This document shows, piece by piece, positions 1-8,893 of a stretch of DNA of 64,000 nucleotides; position 1 is the stretch's first letter, and each line of letters starts with the position of its first letter. The DNA is from Cyanidium caldarium (lineage: Eukaryota; Rhodophyta; Bangiophyceae; Cyanidiales; Cyanidiaceae). A program made the position numbers and the translations under genes. The notes below the pieces were generated by a model. The model was not told where the DNA came from and did no database searches. It was given only the letters and a program-made list of their open reading frames with translations. Location of the stretch: contig JANCYW010000002.1 in NCBI GenBank assembly GCA_026184775.1, positions 62,001 through 126,000 of the forward strand. The letters are read 5' to 3'.

Positions 1-2172
1 TGCTTCTCGCCGCCACTGAACGTGTTTATCTATGTGGCCGAGAAGAGGCGACCGACCGTGCGCAACTGGTGGACAGCTGCGCCCGGCCATACCGCCCCAG
101 CGTCTGCCGCGGACGCGGACCACCGCATCGGCTCCGAGTACGTGGCACACGAAGACTACGGCGAGCAGTACGCGGACAAGCGACAGCCGCGCCTGTTCGT
201 GCTGGATGTGTCGGGTGGTGGCCCGCAACAGTGGCGGGTGTATCCCCTGCGCATCACGGCAGCGGCTGACGACGACGACGACGACGACGACGATCGGCAC
301 TGGAGCGGCCACCAGTTCGACTGGGCCGTTACCGATGCCGCCGAGCCGCAGTGCCACGGCCATCGCCTGGCGTGGGTGGTGCGTGCCAAGCGCAACGACA
401 TATCGCGCGGCCTGGTGTACTGCTCGAACCGCCCGAGCTACCTCGCACTGGGCACGCTACGGCGGGAGGCAGCCGCAGCAGCGACATCGTCCGCTGCTGA
501 TGCGGTGGTGCTGCGGGTGGACGGCGTGCTGGACGGCGGCGAGCGCGATGGCTCCTGGGGCGTGTCCTGCCCGCGTTTCGGGCCGGACGGCAGCCTGCTG
601 TGGGTGTCGGCGCGGGCCACGCCGCAACACAGTGCTGCGCACACGGTGCGCCAGGCGCACTTTGACCGGGATGCGAACACCGACCAGCACCAACAGCGGG
701 GCGACGGATGGCGGCGCCGCACCACCATCCGCACGTTGCTGGGGATGGACGTGCACTTGCGACCGGCGCTGCATCGGTGGCCGGGCGGCTTCTACCCAGT
801 GTGTGTGCCGCGCGCCCTGCCCGACTCGCCCAGTCTCTTTCTCAACGACGACCACGACGAGGTGGTGTTCCAGGCGGTGGTCGGCTCGCGCGCCTGCGCC
901 CTGGTGCTGAACCTGCGCACCGCACGAGTATATTATCTGGGATATTACGACCGCCAACGACAGCTACGGCGGGTGTCGTCGGTTCTGGACTGCGGGCGGT
1001 CGCCAGGCAAACGCACTTGGCTGTTGGGCGTGGAGGCGGAGCTGTGTCGACCGCCGCAGGCGTGGGTGGGGGTGCTGGGCACCGCCGAGCTGCCCGGCAC
1101 CGACGGCGACTGGGGCGTGCGGGTGCTGGACGCGTATCAGAACGTCACGATCGCATCGCCGTCCACCACGCCTTCGGCATCGACGCACTGCTTCTCGTTG
1201 TCCATGGCCGCCGACGGCCGTATCGACGATGCCGACAATCCGCCGGACCGCTACGAGGCGATGGTGGCCGTGCCGCCCACCAGCCCCCTCTGCAGCGCCC
1301 ACGGGGCGGTGCCGCTGGTGCTGATGCCGCACGGCGGACCGCATGCCGGCTTCGTGGCCAACGCGTACCTGTTCGGGGTGGATTTGCTGACGCGAGCGGG
1401 CTTTGCGGTGCTGTTGGTGAACTATCGCGGCTCCACCGGCCAGGGCGAGGCGCGACTCGCCGACTTGCTGGGGCGTATCGGTGAGCTCGACGTGCAGGAG
1501 TGCCTGCTGGCGGTACACACGATATTGCGCGACGACGCACTGGCCCAGCGTCTGTGGGCAGGTCGTGACGCGGCACCGCGCGGCGTGGACGGGCAACGGA
1601 TATCGGTGGTGGGCGGCAGCCACGGCGGCTTTTTGGCGGCGCATCTGTCCTCACAATATCCTGACCTGTTTCGTGCCGCCGTGCTGCGCAACCCGGTGGT
1701 GAACATCGCCTCCATGGTGACGCTCACCGACATTGTCGATTGGTGCTACGCAGAGTGCGGCTTGGAGGTGCCCGGCAGCAAAAGCAGCGACGCCTCCACC
1801 ACAGCTCCGCTCCCGACGAACGCGCACCCCAACGTCCACCGAGCGCCCGACGCCACCGAACTCTCTCGCATGCTGCAACACTCGCCCATTCCGTACGCCC
1901 ATCGTGTGCGCGCGGCCACGCTGTTGCAGATCGGCGGCGCCGATTTGCGGGTGCCGCCCGCCCAGGGCTTCGAGTGGGCCCGGGCCGTACGCCCCACCGC
2001 GAGTGCTGTGCGCACCCTGCGCTACCCGCAGAGCAATCACCCGATCGAGGACTCGCCCAGCTTCGATGACGCCTGGGTGCAGTGCGTCGCCTGGCTGCTG
2101 CGCTTCGGTGCCCGCACGGCGACTCCCGAGCAGTCACCGATGTCCGCGACGGAACCGCAAGAACAACGCTGA
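1..2172 (+). CDS. APEH: Acylaminoacyl-peptidase (acyl-peptide hydrolase), 5' end outside window
   Basis: A serine peptidase of the prolyl-oligopeptidase family (S9C) that removes N-acylated residues from short peptides, probably in cytosol or plastid. The frame is open from base 1, and its first residues (VFIYVAEKRRP) resemble the internal propeller sequence of APEH, so the start lies left of the window. The C-terminal hydrolase domain carries the nucleophile in GGSHGG (Ser codon 1618-1620), the acid in GGADLRVP (Asp 1942-1944) and the base in SNHPIED (His 2038-2040). A run of nine Asp (268-294) is encoded by GAC repeats in the propeller region. It ends 101 nt before the convergent CtpA gene. 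The GGSHGG form of the motif favours APEH over other S9 members. Confidence 0.9.
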   Translation, partial: CFSPPLNVFIYVAEKRRPTVRNWWTAAPGHTAPASAADADHRIGSEYVAHEDYGEQYADKRQPRLFVLDVSGGGPQQWRVYPLRITAAADDDDDDDDDRHWSGHQFDWAVTDAAEPQCHGHRLAWVVRAKRNDISRGLVYCSNRPSYLALGTLRREAAAAATSSAADAVVLRVDGVLDGGERDGSWGVSCPRFGPDGSLLWVSARATPQHSAAHTVRQAHFDRDANTDQHQQRGDGWRRRTTIRTLLGMDVHLRPALHRWPGGFYPVCVPRALPDSPSLFLNDDHDEVVFQAVVGSRACALVLNLRTARVYYLGYYDRQRQLRRVSSVLDCGRSPGKRTWLLGVEAELCRPPQAWVGVLGTAELPGTDGDWGVRVLDAYQNVTIASPSTTPSASTHCFSLSMAADGRIDDADNPPDRYEAMVAVPPTSPLCSAHGAVPLVLMPHGGPHAGFVANAYLFGVDLLTRAGFAVLLVNYRGSTGQGEARLADLLGRIGELDVQECLLAVHTILRDDALAQRLWAGRDAAPRGVDGQRISVVGGSHGGFLAAHLSSQYPDLFRAAVLRNPVVNIASMVTLTDIVDWCYAECGLEVPGSKSSDASTTAPLPTNAHPNVHRAPDATELSRMLQHSPIPYAHRVRAATLLQIGGADLRVPPAQGFEWARAVRPTASAVRTLRYPQSNHPIEDSPSFDDAWVQCVAWLLRFGARTATPEQSPMSATEPQEQR

Positions 2173-2273
2173 TCGACGGGCAGTCGACACGCCGCGCCGG
2201 CCGGCCGGCAATCACCTCCCACCCGGTGATGGCCACACGCGCTCTCTCTCTCCCTCTGACCGCGCCTCCTCTC

Positions 2274-3513
2274 CTAGGCGCTCGCCCGCCAGGCCTCTGG
2301 CGGCACACACACATCCTGTATGCGCAACCATCTATCCGTCGCCGCCTCGTCGTCGCGGGGACACGCGGCCGTATAATCCGGCTCGATGCCCTTGTGGTGA
2401 ATGTCCTGATGCGCTGGCGTCTCGTAGTGCGAGATGGTGATCGCCAGGCCGCTGCCGTCGCTCAGCCGCTGCACCGTCTGCACGACGCCCTTGCCAAACG
2501 ATCGCTCGCCCACGATGGCGGCGCGGTGGTGGTCGTGCAGCGCTGCCGAGAAGATCTCGCTGGAGCTGGCGGTGGCATGGTTCACCAGCAGCACCACCGG
2601 CAGGGACGCGTGATCGGCGTACGGTCCGTCGGTGGTGGCGCGGACTTCATCCTGTACGTCGTGCCGGTTGCTGACGTACACCACCACATCGCCGCGGTGT
2701 AGGAAGAGGCGCGCCGCATCCACCCCGCCGTTGAAGGAGCCGCCGGTGTTGTCGCGCAGGTCGATCACCAGGCGCGTCGCTCCCGGATGCGCCCGCCGCA
2801 CCTCCTCCACGGTGCGGCGCAAGTCGTCCGCCGTACCCGCCTGAAACTGTTTGATGCGCACATACGCCGCGTCGTCCAACCGTTCATTCGGCGCCTCCAC
2901 CGAGCGCAGCCGCAGCGCTTGTCGCACGGCCGATACGAGCTCGGGTGCGTCGGCGCCGCGATGCCGCACCAACAGTTGCACGGACGTGCCCGCCGGCCCG
3001 CGAATTCGGGCGGCCGCGTCGTCGGGCGTCAGGCCCGCCAACTCCACCCCGTCCACCTGCAGGATCTCGTCCAGGGTGCGGATGCCGGCCCGTGCGGCCG
3101 GAGCGCCGTCGGTCACGCCGGCCACGTAAATGCCGCCGCCGCCGCCGCCGCCGCCGCCACTGTCCTCGGACGGCGTCAACGGCAGTCTGCCGGCCCCGGG
3201 CACATCCGCCGCAGGTATGGCCCGCGTCGGGTACAGCTCCAGCCCGATGCCGACCAGTTCTCCGCGCGCTACCGCCTCGGCGCTCTGCAGTTGCGCCGGC
3301 GTCAGGAAGCGCGTGTATGGGTCGCCGAGGCTGGCCACCATCTCCCGGATGGCCGCATGCGCCTGCTCCCGATCGACATACGCCCGCTTCAGATACTGCA
3401 CGCGCTTGCGGTACCACTTTGCCGGTTCAAACGTGGGATCGGCGTAGGCGTCGTTCACCAGACGCCACGCTTCGTCCACCAGTCGCTGTTCCGCCGTCAG
3501 CGCCAGTGCAGCT

Positions 3514-3547
<34 letters not shown>

Positions 3548-3815
3548 TGAGAACGGGCGCATCAGCGAGGGGATGGAAACTGAACGGCAGCGGCCAGAGA
3601 ATTGCGCCGCTCAGCACCCGCTGCGCCAACCAGGCGCCCAGCAGCAGAGATCCTACCGAAGAGGAGCACTTTCGCCAGTGCCGAAGCCGGGCGTCCCAGG
3701 GGCCCTCCCCGTTCGGCCGGGCGCCCATGCAACTCCACGCCTTGCCGTCGCGTCCAGTGGCCCGCGACCGCCAGCGCCACCCCGTACTCACAACTGTGCT
3801 CGACACGAACGCCAT
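2274..3815 (-). CDS. CtpA: Plastid C-terminal processing protease (D1 protease type, S41)
   Basis: A serine/lysine protease that in plants and cyanobacteria trims the C-terminal tail of photosystem II protein D1 in the thylakoid lumen. The 513-residue product has a basic N-terminus followed by a hydrophobic stretch (about 54-76), consistent with a bipartite plastid/lumen signal. The family N-terminal helix region follows, then a PDZ domain (about 184-285) and the peptidase core. Catalytic Ser417 lies in TASSSE and Lys442 in FGKG. Two repeat-coded runs interrupt it: Ser (about 91-99, GAC-type repeat read antisense) and Gly (220-228). Its start lies 246 nt from the divergent Alba gene. Lumenal targeting is inferred from the N-terminus and family. 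Confidence 0.88.
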
Positions 3816-4061
3816 TCTGTTTCCTATCTATTGCGACACCCTCTCATCCCTCCAACGCCGCACCGTTCACTCGGGTATCGACCGACCGCCTGGAGGTCCT
3901 ACGCGTGCGCCTGCGCTCTGAGCCAAGCGCGCGGGCGGCAGCGTCTCCTCCGCACCGCGAGGTGGCCGGCAGGGGCAACAAGCGTCCATGAGCGAGAGCG
4001 CTGGGGACTGGCTTCCACGGTCGGCGATATTCTGCACGAAAGTTGTGCGGCGGCCGTAGAA

Positions 4062-4613
4062 ATGGGCACGGAGGGGCTGGTGGAGCCTGGCGCGGTGACT
4101 TGCGCCGACGCCGGGCGCGGTGCGGAGGCGCAGTCCGGCCGGAGTCAACCGTCACCACCAGAGGTGTTGGTGGTCGAGGTGGACCGAAAACACCCGACGG
4201 CGTTTTACCTCAACAAGCTGAGACGGCATTTCGCGCAGCGTTACGCGGGCGGACCCGGCAGCGCAGTGGCTCCAGAGCGTTCCGTGCAGGTGGTCGGCGT
4301 CGGGCCGGCGCTGTGCAAGGCAGTAGCGGTGGCGGAGCAGCTGAAGCGGGTGGTGCCCGATTTGTGGCAGTGGACGGATATTGGCACGGTGCAGCGGGGC
4401 GGACGCGCAGGCCATGGCACGAGGAGAGAGCCGCCGACGGATGCAGCGCCGGTCGCGCCGGCCGTCTTCATCACTTTGCGCACGTCGCTCGGTGACACGG
4501 CACCGATGTCCTCCAGCGGGCGCCCGTACCAACGACCGCTGACGGAGAGGGAGCAGTCGGCCATTTTACGGTGCATGTATCGCGCATCTGCAGGTAATAC
4601 GGGGGATCGATGA
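4062..4613 (+). CDS. Alba-domain nucleic-acid-binding protein
   Basis: A 183-residue protein with an Alba fold, the small dimeric DNA/RNA-binding domain of archaeal chromatin proteins and of plant and protist RNA regulators. Visible family features are HPTAFYLNKLRRHF near residue 50 (plant counterparts read KPLFFYVNLAKR), VGVGPALCKAVAVAEQLKR in the middle, and a closing beta strand AVFITLRTS. An acidic and Gly-rich N-terminus precedes the domain, and a linker with RGGRAGHG, resembling an RGG patch, sits before the last strand. The ATG at 4062 is the first Met in a longer open frame and directly precedes the domain. It could bind mRNA or chromatin; the sequence does not decide. Confidence 0.75.
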   Translation: MGTEGLVEPGAVTCADAGRGAEAQSGRSQPSPPEVLVVEVDRKHPTAFYLNKLRRHFAQRYAGGPGSAVAPERSVQVVGVGPALCKAVAVAEQLKRVVPDLWQWTDIGTVQRGGRAGHGTRREPPTDAAPVAPAVFITLRTSLGDTAPMSSSGRPYQRPLTEREQSAILRCMYRASAGNTGDR

Positions 4614-4884
4614 CACACCGTCGGTGTGCGGGGGAGCTCCGGCTCGTTGCGCGGCCAGTGCATCATCGCGCAATGTGGCATGCTGCCAAGTGCCCGTTTT
4701 CGTCGCTTCTTACCGTGTTCGGCGCCTCACTCCCGCCCTCCGCTCTCTCGCAGCGATTCTGCCGAGCCACCCTCTTCCCACGGGCCTATCCCGTCGGAGG
4801 CAGTGGCAGCGTTCGGATGCGAGAGGCAACCGTCCGTTCGTCGGGCGCTGCGCGCAAACTGTCATTACATTGGACGCACCCCAG

Positions 4885-6348
4885 TCATGGGTCGGCGGGA
4901 GCGTCCATCGAGTACGAAGTCTCGACCACGCGGCCGGCCTGCCAACGCACCACCCGACTGGTGGGCTCACGGCTCGGCGAATTGTGGGCAGCGCGGGCGG
5001 CAGGTCGCCGCGTACCGGCGTTCCTCTTCCGACCGCGTGTTGCTGGACGACCGTCGCCGCGCGCCTCCGGGCGTGCGTTGAGGTGACGCCGGGCGGCCTG
5101 GAGCCATTCGGCCAGAACGGCCTGGTTGGTGTCGGCGGCCAGCGCTGTGCCCGATGCCGATGACGCGGTATGCCGTTGCGCCGTCGAGACGGTCAGGGTG
5201 GAGAGCGGATCGGGGTGGTGATCCGCTTCGTTCAGCGTCAGCGCTGATAGCGGCGAAATGCTGTCGGCGTTTGCGGCGTCGGCTGACGTTGCCGCCCTAC
5301 GAAGTGCGGTCCTCGGCCTCCGAGGGGTGCGCCGTGTCCGCGCCCTCGGTTCGCCCTTCGCCGCAGCTCGCGCCCGGGCCTGCCGTGTCGCCTGTTCGCG
5401 GATGGCCTCGCGATGTGCGTCGGATAGCTTACGACCGGTCATGACGGCGCGCATCTTGGTCTGCACGCGCAAGCGATAATACGGATCCATCCACTTCAAA
5501 CGCATGTGCTCGCGGATTTTGCGGCGTGCCTCCTCCGGATTCGCCGCGGCTGGCACGTCATTAGCGGCGGGCTTGGCGTTGTCCGCCATCGGGGCCGCCT
5601 TCGACGCCTGCGGGCACCTTACCAGAGCCTCCTCTCGTATCAGCTCCGCCACGTACCCCTTGTCGGTCAGCTTGCGGTACACATCGCGTCGCGCTCGCAT
5701 GGACTGCATGAGGGCAATTTGTAGATGCGGCACGGCGACATGCGCCAGGCTCTCCAACTGCCTCCGGGCGACCTCCAGCGCGACCGGGTTGCCGCCGAGG
5801 TGCGCGGGCAAGGCGAGCGGCTCGACCACCCACCCGTTGGAGGGCAACTTGAAAGTGCTCACTACGCCGGCCATCAGGACGGCCACCCCGTTGCCGTTCG
5901 ACTCGGTCACCTCCGGTCGCAGTGCCACGCGCGCCTGCCGTCGTTGTTCCACGGAGAGTCGTAGCATGGCCTCGCGCGTTCGCTGCGCAATCTTGAGCCG
6001 GGTCGCTTCGCTGTGCGGCCGACCCGCGTTCCACGGCACGCAACCTTTCCGCGCGGCGGAGATCTTCTTGCGCACCTCCTCTGAGTGCACGTAGCCCATG
6101 CGCAGGGTAAACCGGTGCTGTGCGCGCCGCAGCGCCCGGCCCGTCGTCAGAGCGCGTCGTTCACCGCCGATCGTCCAAGAAGGACCGATGAGTGGACGAA
6201 TAATAGGTGCCACCGGCGCTACAAAGGGAGCGACCGGCGCCATCCGCCCCGGCTGCGAACGCGAGCCCCCAGACAAAGACAGCAGCGGCAGCCCGCAGGA
6301 CGCCGTGCCCATCGTGGTCGGGCTGGTGCGGAGTGCGACGCGTCCCAT
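4885..6348 (-). CDS. NUMOD3-motif protein, probably organelle-targeted
   Basis: A 487-residue basic protein. Around residues 83-130 it has a NUMOD3-type motif (SEEVRKKISAARKG, then GRPHSEATRLKIAQRTREAM), the short DNA-binding module found beside homing endonucleases. A second copy-like segment lies further on (GRKLSDAHREAIREQATR). No GIY-YIG or HNH nuclease residues are visible, so it is not a mobile endonuclease. Plants encode similar nuclease-free NUMOD3 proteins of unknown function. The N-terminus is hydrophobic and arginine-containing without acidic residues for many positions, as expected for plastid or mitochondrial targeting. The C-terminal third is Ala/Arg-rich and low in complexity. 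Function is unknown; binding organellar nucleic acid is a guess. Confidence 0.65.
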   Translation of the reverse strand: MGRVALRTSPTTMGTASCGLPLLSLSGGSRSQPGRMAPVAPFVAPVAPIIRPLIGPSWTIGGERRALTTGRALRRAQHRFTLRMGYVHSEEVRKKISAARKGCVPWNAGRPHSEATRLKIAQRTREAMLRLSVEQRRQARVALRPEVTESNGNGVAVLMAGVVSTFKLPSNGWVVEPLALPAHLGGNPVALEVARRQLESLAHVAVPHLQIALMQSMRARRDVYRKLTDKGYVAELIREEALVRCPQASKAAPMADNAKPAANDVPAAANPEEARRKIREHMRLKWMDPYYRLRVQTKMRAVMTGRKLSDAHREAIREQATRQARARAAAKGEPRARTRRTPRRPRTALRRAATSADAANADSISPLSALTLNEADHHPDPLSTLTVSTAQRHTASSASGTALAADTNQAVLAEWLQAARRHLNARPEARGDGRPATRGRKRNAGTRRPAARAAHNSPSREPTSRVVRWQAGRVVETSYSMDAPADP

Positions 6349-6782
6349 CCTGCCAACGCACCAGAGAGCAAATTATACGGACGCCACTGTGCCGGCTGCA
6401 CCGCGATACGCGTGTTGAACGCCGCCGCAACCCGTCGACGGCACCCGTCCGGTCGCCGAACCGCCTCAGCGCCTGCCCGAAGTCGTTCGCGGCCGCCGAC
6501 CGGAGCTGGACGCTCCTCGGTACACCAGAACCGATACAATGCAGAATGGGCGCGCCTCACAGTCTGTGCAGACGAGCGCGCCTGTCTTTGTGCGCCACCA
6601 ATCCGGCGAAAAGCACCTGTTCACACAACCACGCTCGGAGGTGCTACCGCTCGCCAACGCCAACCGATGGCGCCGACGTCTGCGCGATCGACGTTCGTCG
6701 CGCGGACGTCGATCGATGTCCGCGCGGTGCTTCGTGCCCTGCCTCGCAGCGCCTGTGGCGATCGACTGCACCTGCCCGCGGC
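6349..6782. promoter_or_regulatory. Divergent intergenic region, NUMOD3 gene / NAC-alpha
   Basis: This 434-nt spacer separates two divergent starts and should hold both promoters. It contains a CCAAT box on the plus strand at 6598-6602 and a 28-nt almost perfect palindrome at 6699-6726, described as a separate feature. I see no convincing gene in it. Confidence 0.5.
6699..6726. repeat. Near-perfect 28-nt palindrome upstream of NAC-alpha
   Basis: The arms CGCGCGGAC and GTCCGCGCG flank a GTCGATCGAT core. The 28-mer equals its reverse complement except at one symmetric pair of positions. It ends 56 nt before the NAC-alpha ATG, so it could be a dimeric transcription-factor site or a 5'UTR hairpin. 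The sequence shows only the symmetry; a role is inference. Confidence 0.6.
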
Positions 6783-7526
6783 ATGGCGCAACTCAGCAAC
6801 AAATCGCACATCGAAGAGGTCACCGAGGAGGACACCGAAGCCGAAGAGCAGCAGCAGGGTGGAGGCGCTGCGGGTCTGAGTTCCCTCCTCAAGGCCGGAG
6901 TGACGCCGGAGATGTTGGCCGGCGATCTGCCGCCCGGGTTGGCCGAGCGCCTCAAAGCCGCCGGCACCGATCTGGACGAGGCAGCGGCCGCGGCCATGTC
7001 GCGGCAGTCACGGGGGGAGAAGAAATCTCGCAAGGCGCTCTCCAAGCTGGGACTGAAACGGGTGTCAGGCGTGCGGCGAATGGTGGCGATCCGGGAAGGC
7101 AAGGTGCTCTTTTACGTCTCGCAACCGGACGTGTACCGCAGCTCGGCGTCGGACACGTACGTCCTTTTCGGCGAGCCCAAGGCAGGCGACGCGGTGCCGG
7201 ATATTGCCAACCAGTTCGATCCGCAGCAGTTGTTCGGGGCGGAGGGCGAGGGCGCCGGCGGCTACGACGCGCCGTTTGCGGAGCGGCGCTTGCCCGGGGC
7301 CACCGTGCCGGGGGCGACGGCCACTTCCGGTGCCGCAGCGCACGGCAAAGAAGAGGAGGAGCAGGAGGGGGAGGAAGATTTGGAGGAGATGGGCGATGGT
7401 GGCATGGACCCGAAGGATATCGAATTGGTGGTGCAGCAAGCGGATGTGTCCCGCGCCAAGGCGGTGCGGGCGCTTCGCAACAACGACGGCGATATCGTGA
7501 ACGCGATTCTGGAGTTGACGGTGTAG
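6783..7526 (+). CDS. NACA: Nascent polypeptide-associated complex subunit alpha
   Basis: The alpha subunit of NAC, which with its beta partner binds nascent chains at the ribosomal exit tunnel and limits mis-targeting to the ER. The 247-residue product has an acidic N-terminus, then the NAC domain (SRGEKKSRKALSKLGLKRV, followed by VLFYVSQPDVYRS and TYVLFGEPK), a long acidic Glu-rich linker, and a C-terminal UBA domain (PKDIELVVQQADVSRAKAV and GDIVNAILEL). The UBA domain separates alpha from beta subunits. The ATG at 6783 gives the canonical short acidic N-terminus; upstream in-frame sequence is arginine-rich and not NAC-like. The linker between NAC and UBA is longer than usual. Confidence 0.93.
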   Translation: MAQLSNKSHIEEVTEEDTEAEEQQQGGGAAGLSSLLKAGVTPEMLAGDLPPGLAERLKAAGTDLDEAAAAAMSRQSRGEKKSRKALSKLGLKRVSGVRRMVAIREGKVLFYVSQPDVYRSSASDTYVLFGEPKAGDAVPDIANQFDPQQLFGAEGEGAGGYDAPFAERRLPGATVPGATATSGAAAHGKEEEEQEGEEDLEEMGDGGMDPKDIELVVQQADVSRAKAVRALRNNDGDIVNAILELTV

Positions 7527-7657
7527 TGGCGTAGGTATTGGACGAGGCGCTTGGTTTGGTTCCGAAAAGGACCCAGTGGACGGCAGCGCCTTGCCATGTG
7601 TAAACCGCGGCTGCGGAGGTGACGCATGCATATCGCGAGCGTCTGGGCGGCCAGCCT

Positions 7658-8893
7658 TCAACCCGGTGCCCCGGGGGCGGCGCCATACAAATCCCGCAGC
7701 AGGTGATAGAGAAAACTGCCCGGGTAGCTGCCGCGGTCGAGCACAAACAACGTCACCAGATCGGCCGGCAAGTGGTCGTACAGCGGATCGGTTACGGCCA
7801 CGCGTTCCCGAAAGGCGCTCGTGTCGGCATAGCCGAGAACAGTGGCCGGTGAATGCAAGCTGTGTAACGCCGGAAAATCCTGCGGGAACACCGCCGACAG
7901 CTGGTACCACGGCGTCAGGAGCAGCACCGGGACGGTATGGCGCTGGGCGGCCAGTGCCATCAACAGCGCGCCGGTGCGGCCCACCGCGGAACCATCCGCC
8001 AGGATCACATCGCCCTCCAGGACGACCTTGTGCACGCGCGACATGATGGCAAACACGGACGCATCCGCTATCAGCGTAACGTCCATATTCTCGCGCGCCA
8101 ATGCCCGCACCATGGCGTGGCCGGAGCAGCTCGGCGCCGCCTCCGCCACGATTACCTGAAATCGACGCGTTTTGGCGGCTCGCAACAGAAAATGCAGCAC
8201 GGTCAGCGAGTGACCATGCACCAGCACCACCTCTTCGGCGTGCACGAATTCGATGCTCTGCTTGGCGATGCGCGTCCGCGAGCTGCGCAACTCCTCCTCC
8301 AGTTCGGTGAGCGCCTCCTGCACTGCCACTTGCGTTTCCAGGTGATCTGCAGAGGCGGTCGCGCCACGCTGAGAGTGGGCGTCTGGTGCAGTGCCCGCCT
8401 CGAGCGGCAACCGCTGCCACACGTTGAGCATCTCGGCACGCTCGTCAGCGCGCTCCACCTCGCCGGCACCGGCAGCCGCGTGCACCTCCGATCGTATGGT
8501 TCGTTGGACGCGGCTCACCAAATTGCCCACATACCAATCATACGGCGCGCTGAGCTGCCGCATCATGTCGGCGCCCGCCTCCTCCACTGCCCGACACAGT
8601 TGCGCAGCGCTCGCTGCCGCCGTGTGTTGCACCGCGTCGCGCAACACCAGAAACGCCGACAACATCAGCCAGAGCGTGTCCAACGCCCCCTCATTCGTTT
8701 CGATGCCGTGGCGCGCCCCCTCGCCATCTACGCCATCCAGCAACCCCAACAGACACTCTGTCGCCGGTCCCCTGCCGTACCGTAGGCACGGCGCCTCGCC
8801 CTGCAGCTGGCGCACCCGCGCAGCCACCACCGCAAAGTGCGATCGGCCCTCGGACGACCCGCCTTGTTTTTTTGAGACTGCTTCCAGCTCCAT
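7658..8893 (-). CDS. EIF2B2: Translation initiation factor eIF2B subunit beta
   Basis: A regulatory subunit of the decameric eIF2B complex, the GDP/GTP exchange factor for eIF2. The 411-residue protein has the helical N-terminal half and the Rossmann-like C-terminal domain of the alpha/beta/delta group. It shows the typical run HVIVAE-like (FQVIVAEAAPSCSGH), VTLIADASVFAIMSRVHKV, ILADGS, TPWYQLS and YDHLPADLVTLFV. The order and spacing match beta better than alpha or delta. The first ATG in frame is at 8893; the frame extends a little further upstream only from a TTG, which I did not use. The C-terminus SFLYHLLRDLYG matches the end of beta subunits. It converges on NAC-alpha with a 131-nt gap. 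Confidence 0.88.
   Translation of the reverse strand: MELEAVSKKQGGSSEGRSHFAVVAARVRQLQGEAPCLRYGRGPATECLLGLLDGVDGEGARHGIETNEGALDTLWLMLSAFLVLRDAVQHTAAASAAQLCRAVEEAGADMMRQLSAPYDWYVGNLVSRVQRTIRSEVHAAAGAGEVERADERAEMLNVWQRLPLEAGTAPDAHSQRGATASADHLETQVAVQEALTELEEELRSSRTRIAKQSIEFVHAEEVVLVHGHSLTVLHFLLRAAKTRRFQVIVAEAAPSCSGHAMVRALARENMDVTLIADASVFAIMSRVHKVVLEGDVILADGSAVGRTGALLMALAAQRHTVPVLLLTPWYQLSAVFPQDFPALHSLHSPATVLGYADTSAFRERVAVTDPLYDHLPADLVTLFVLDRGSYPGSFLYHLLRDLYGAAPGAPG

Noticed and set aside
2787-4061. Plus-strand extension of the Alba frame across the CtpA gene
   Set aside because: It has no ATG next to the Alba domain, is Arg-rich without domain features and mirrors the codons of CtpA on the other strand.
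4885-6348. Homing endonuclease or mobile intron, because of the NUMOD3 motifs
   Set aside because: No nuclease catalytic motif, no intron boundaries and no repeats; nuclease-free NUMOD3 proteins are known in plants.
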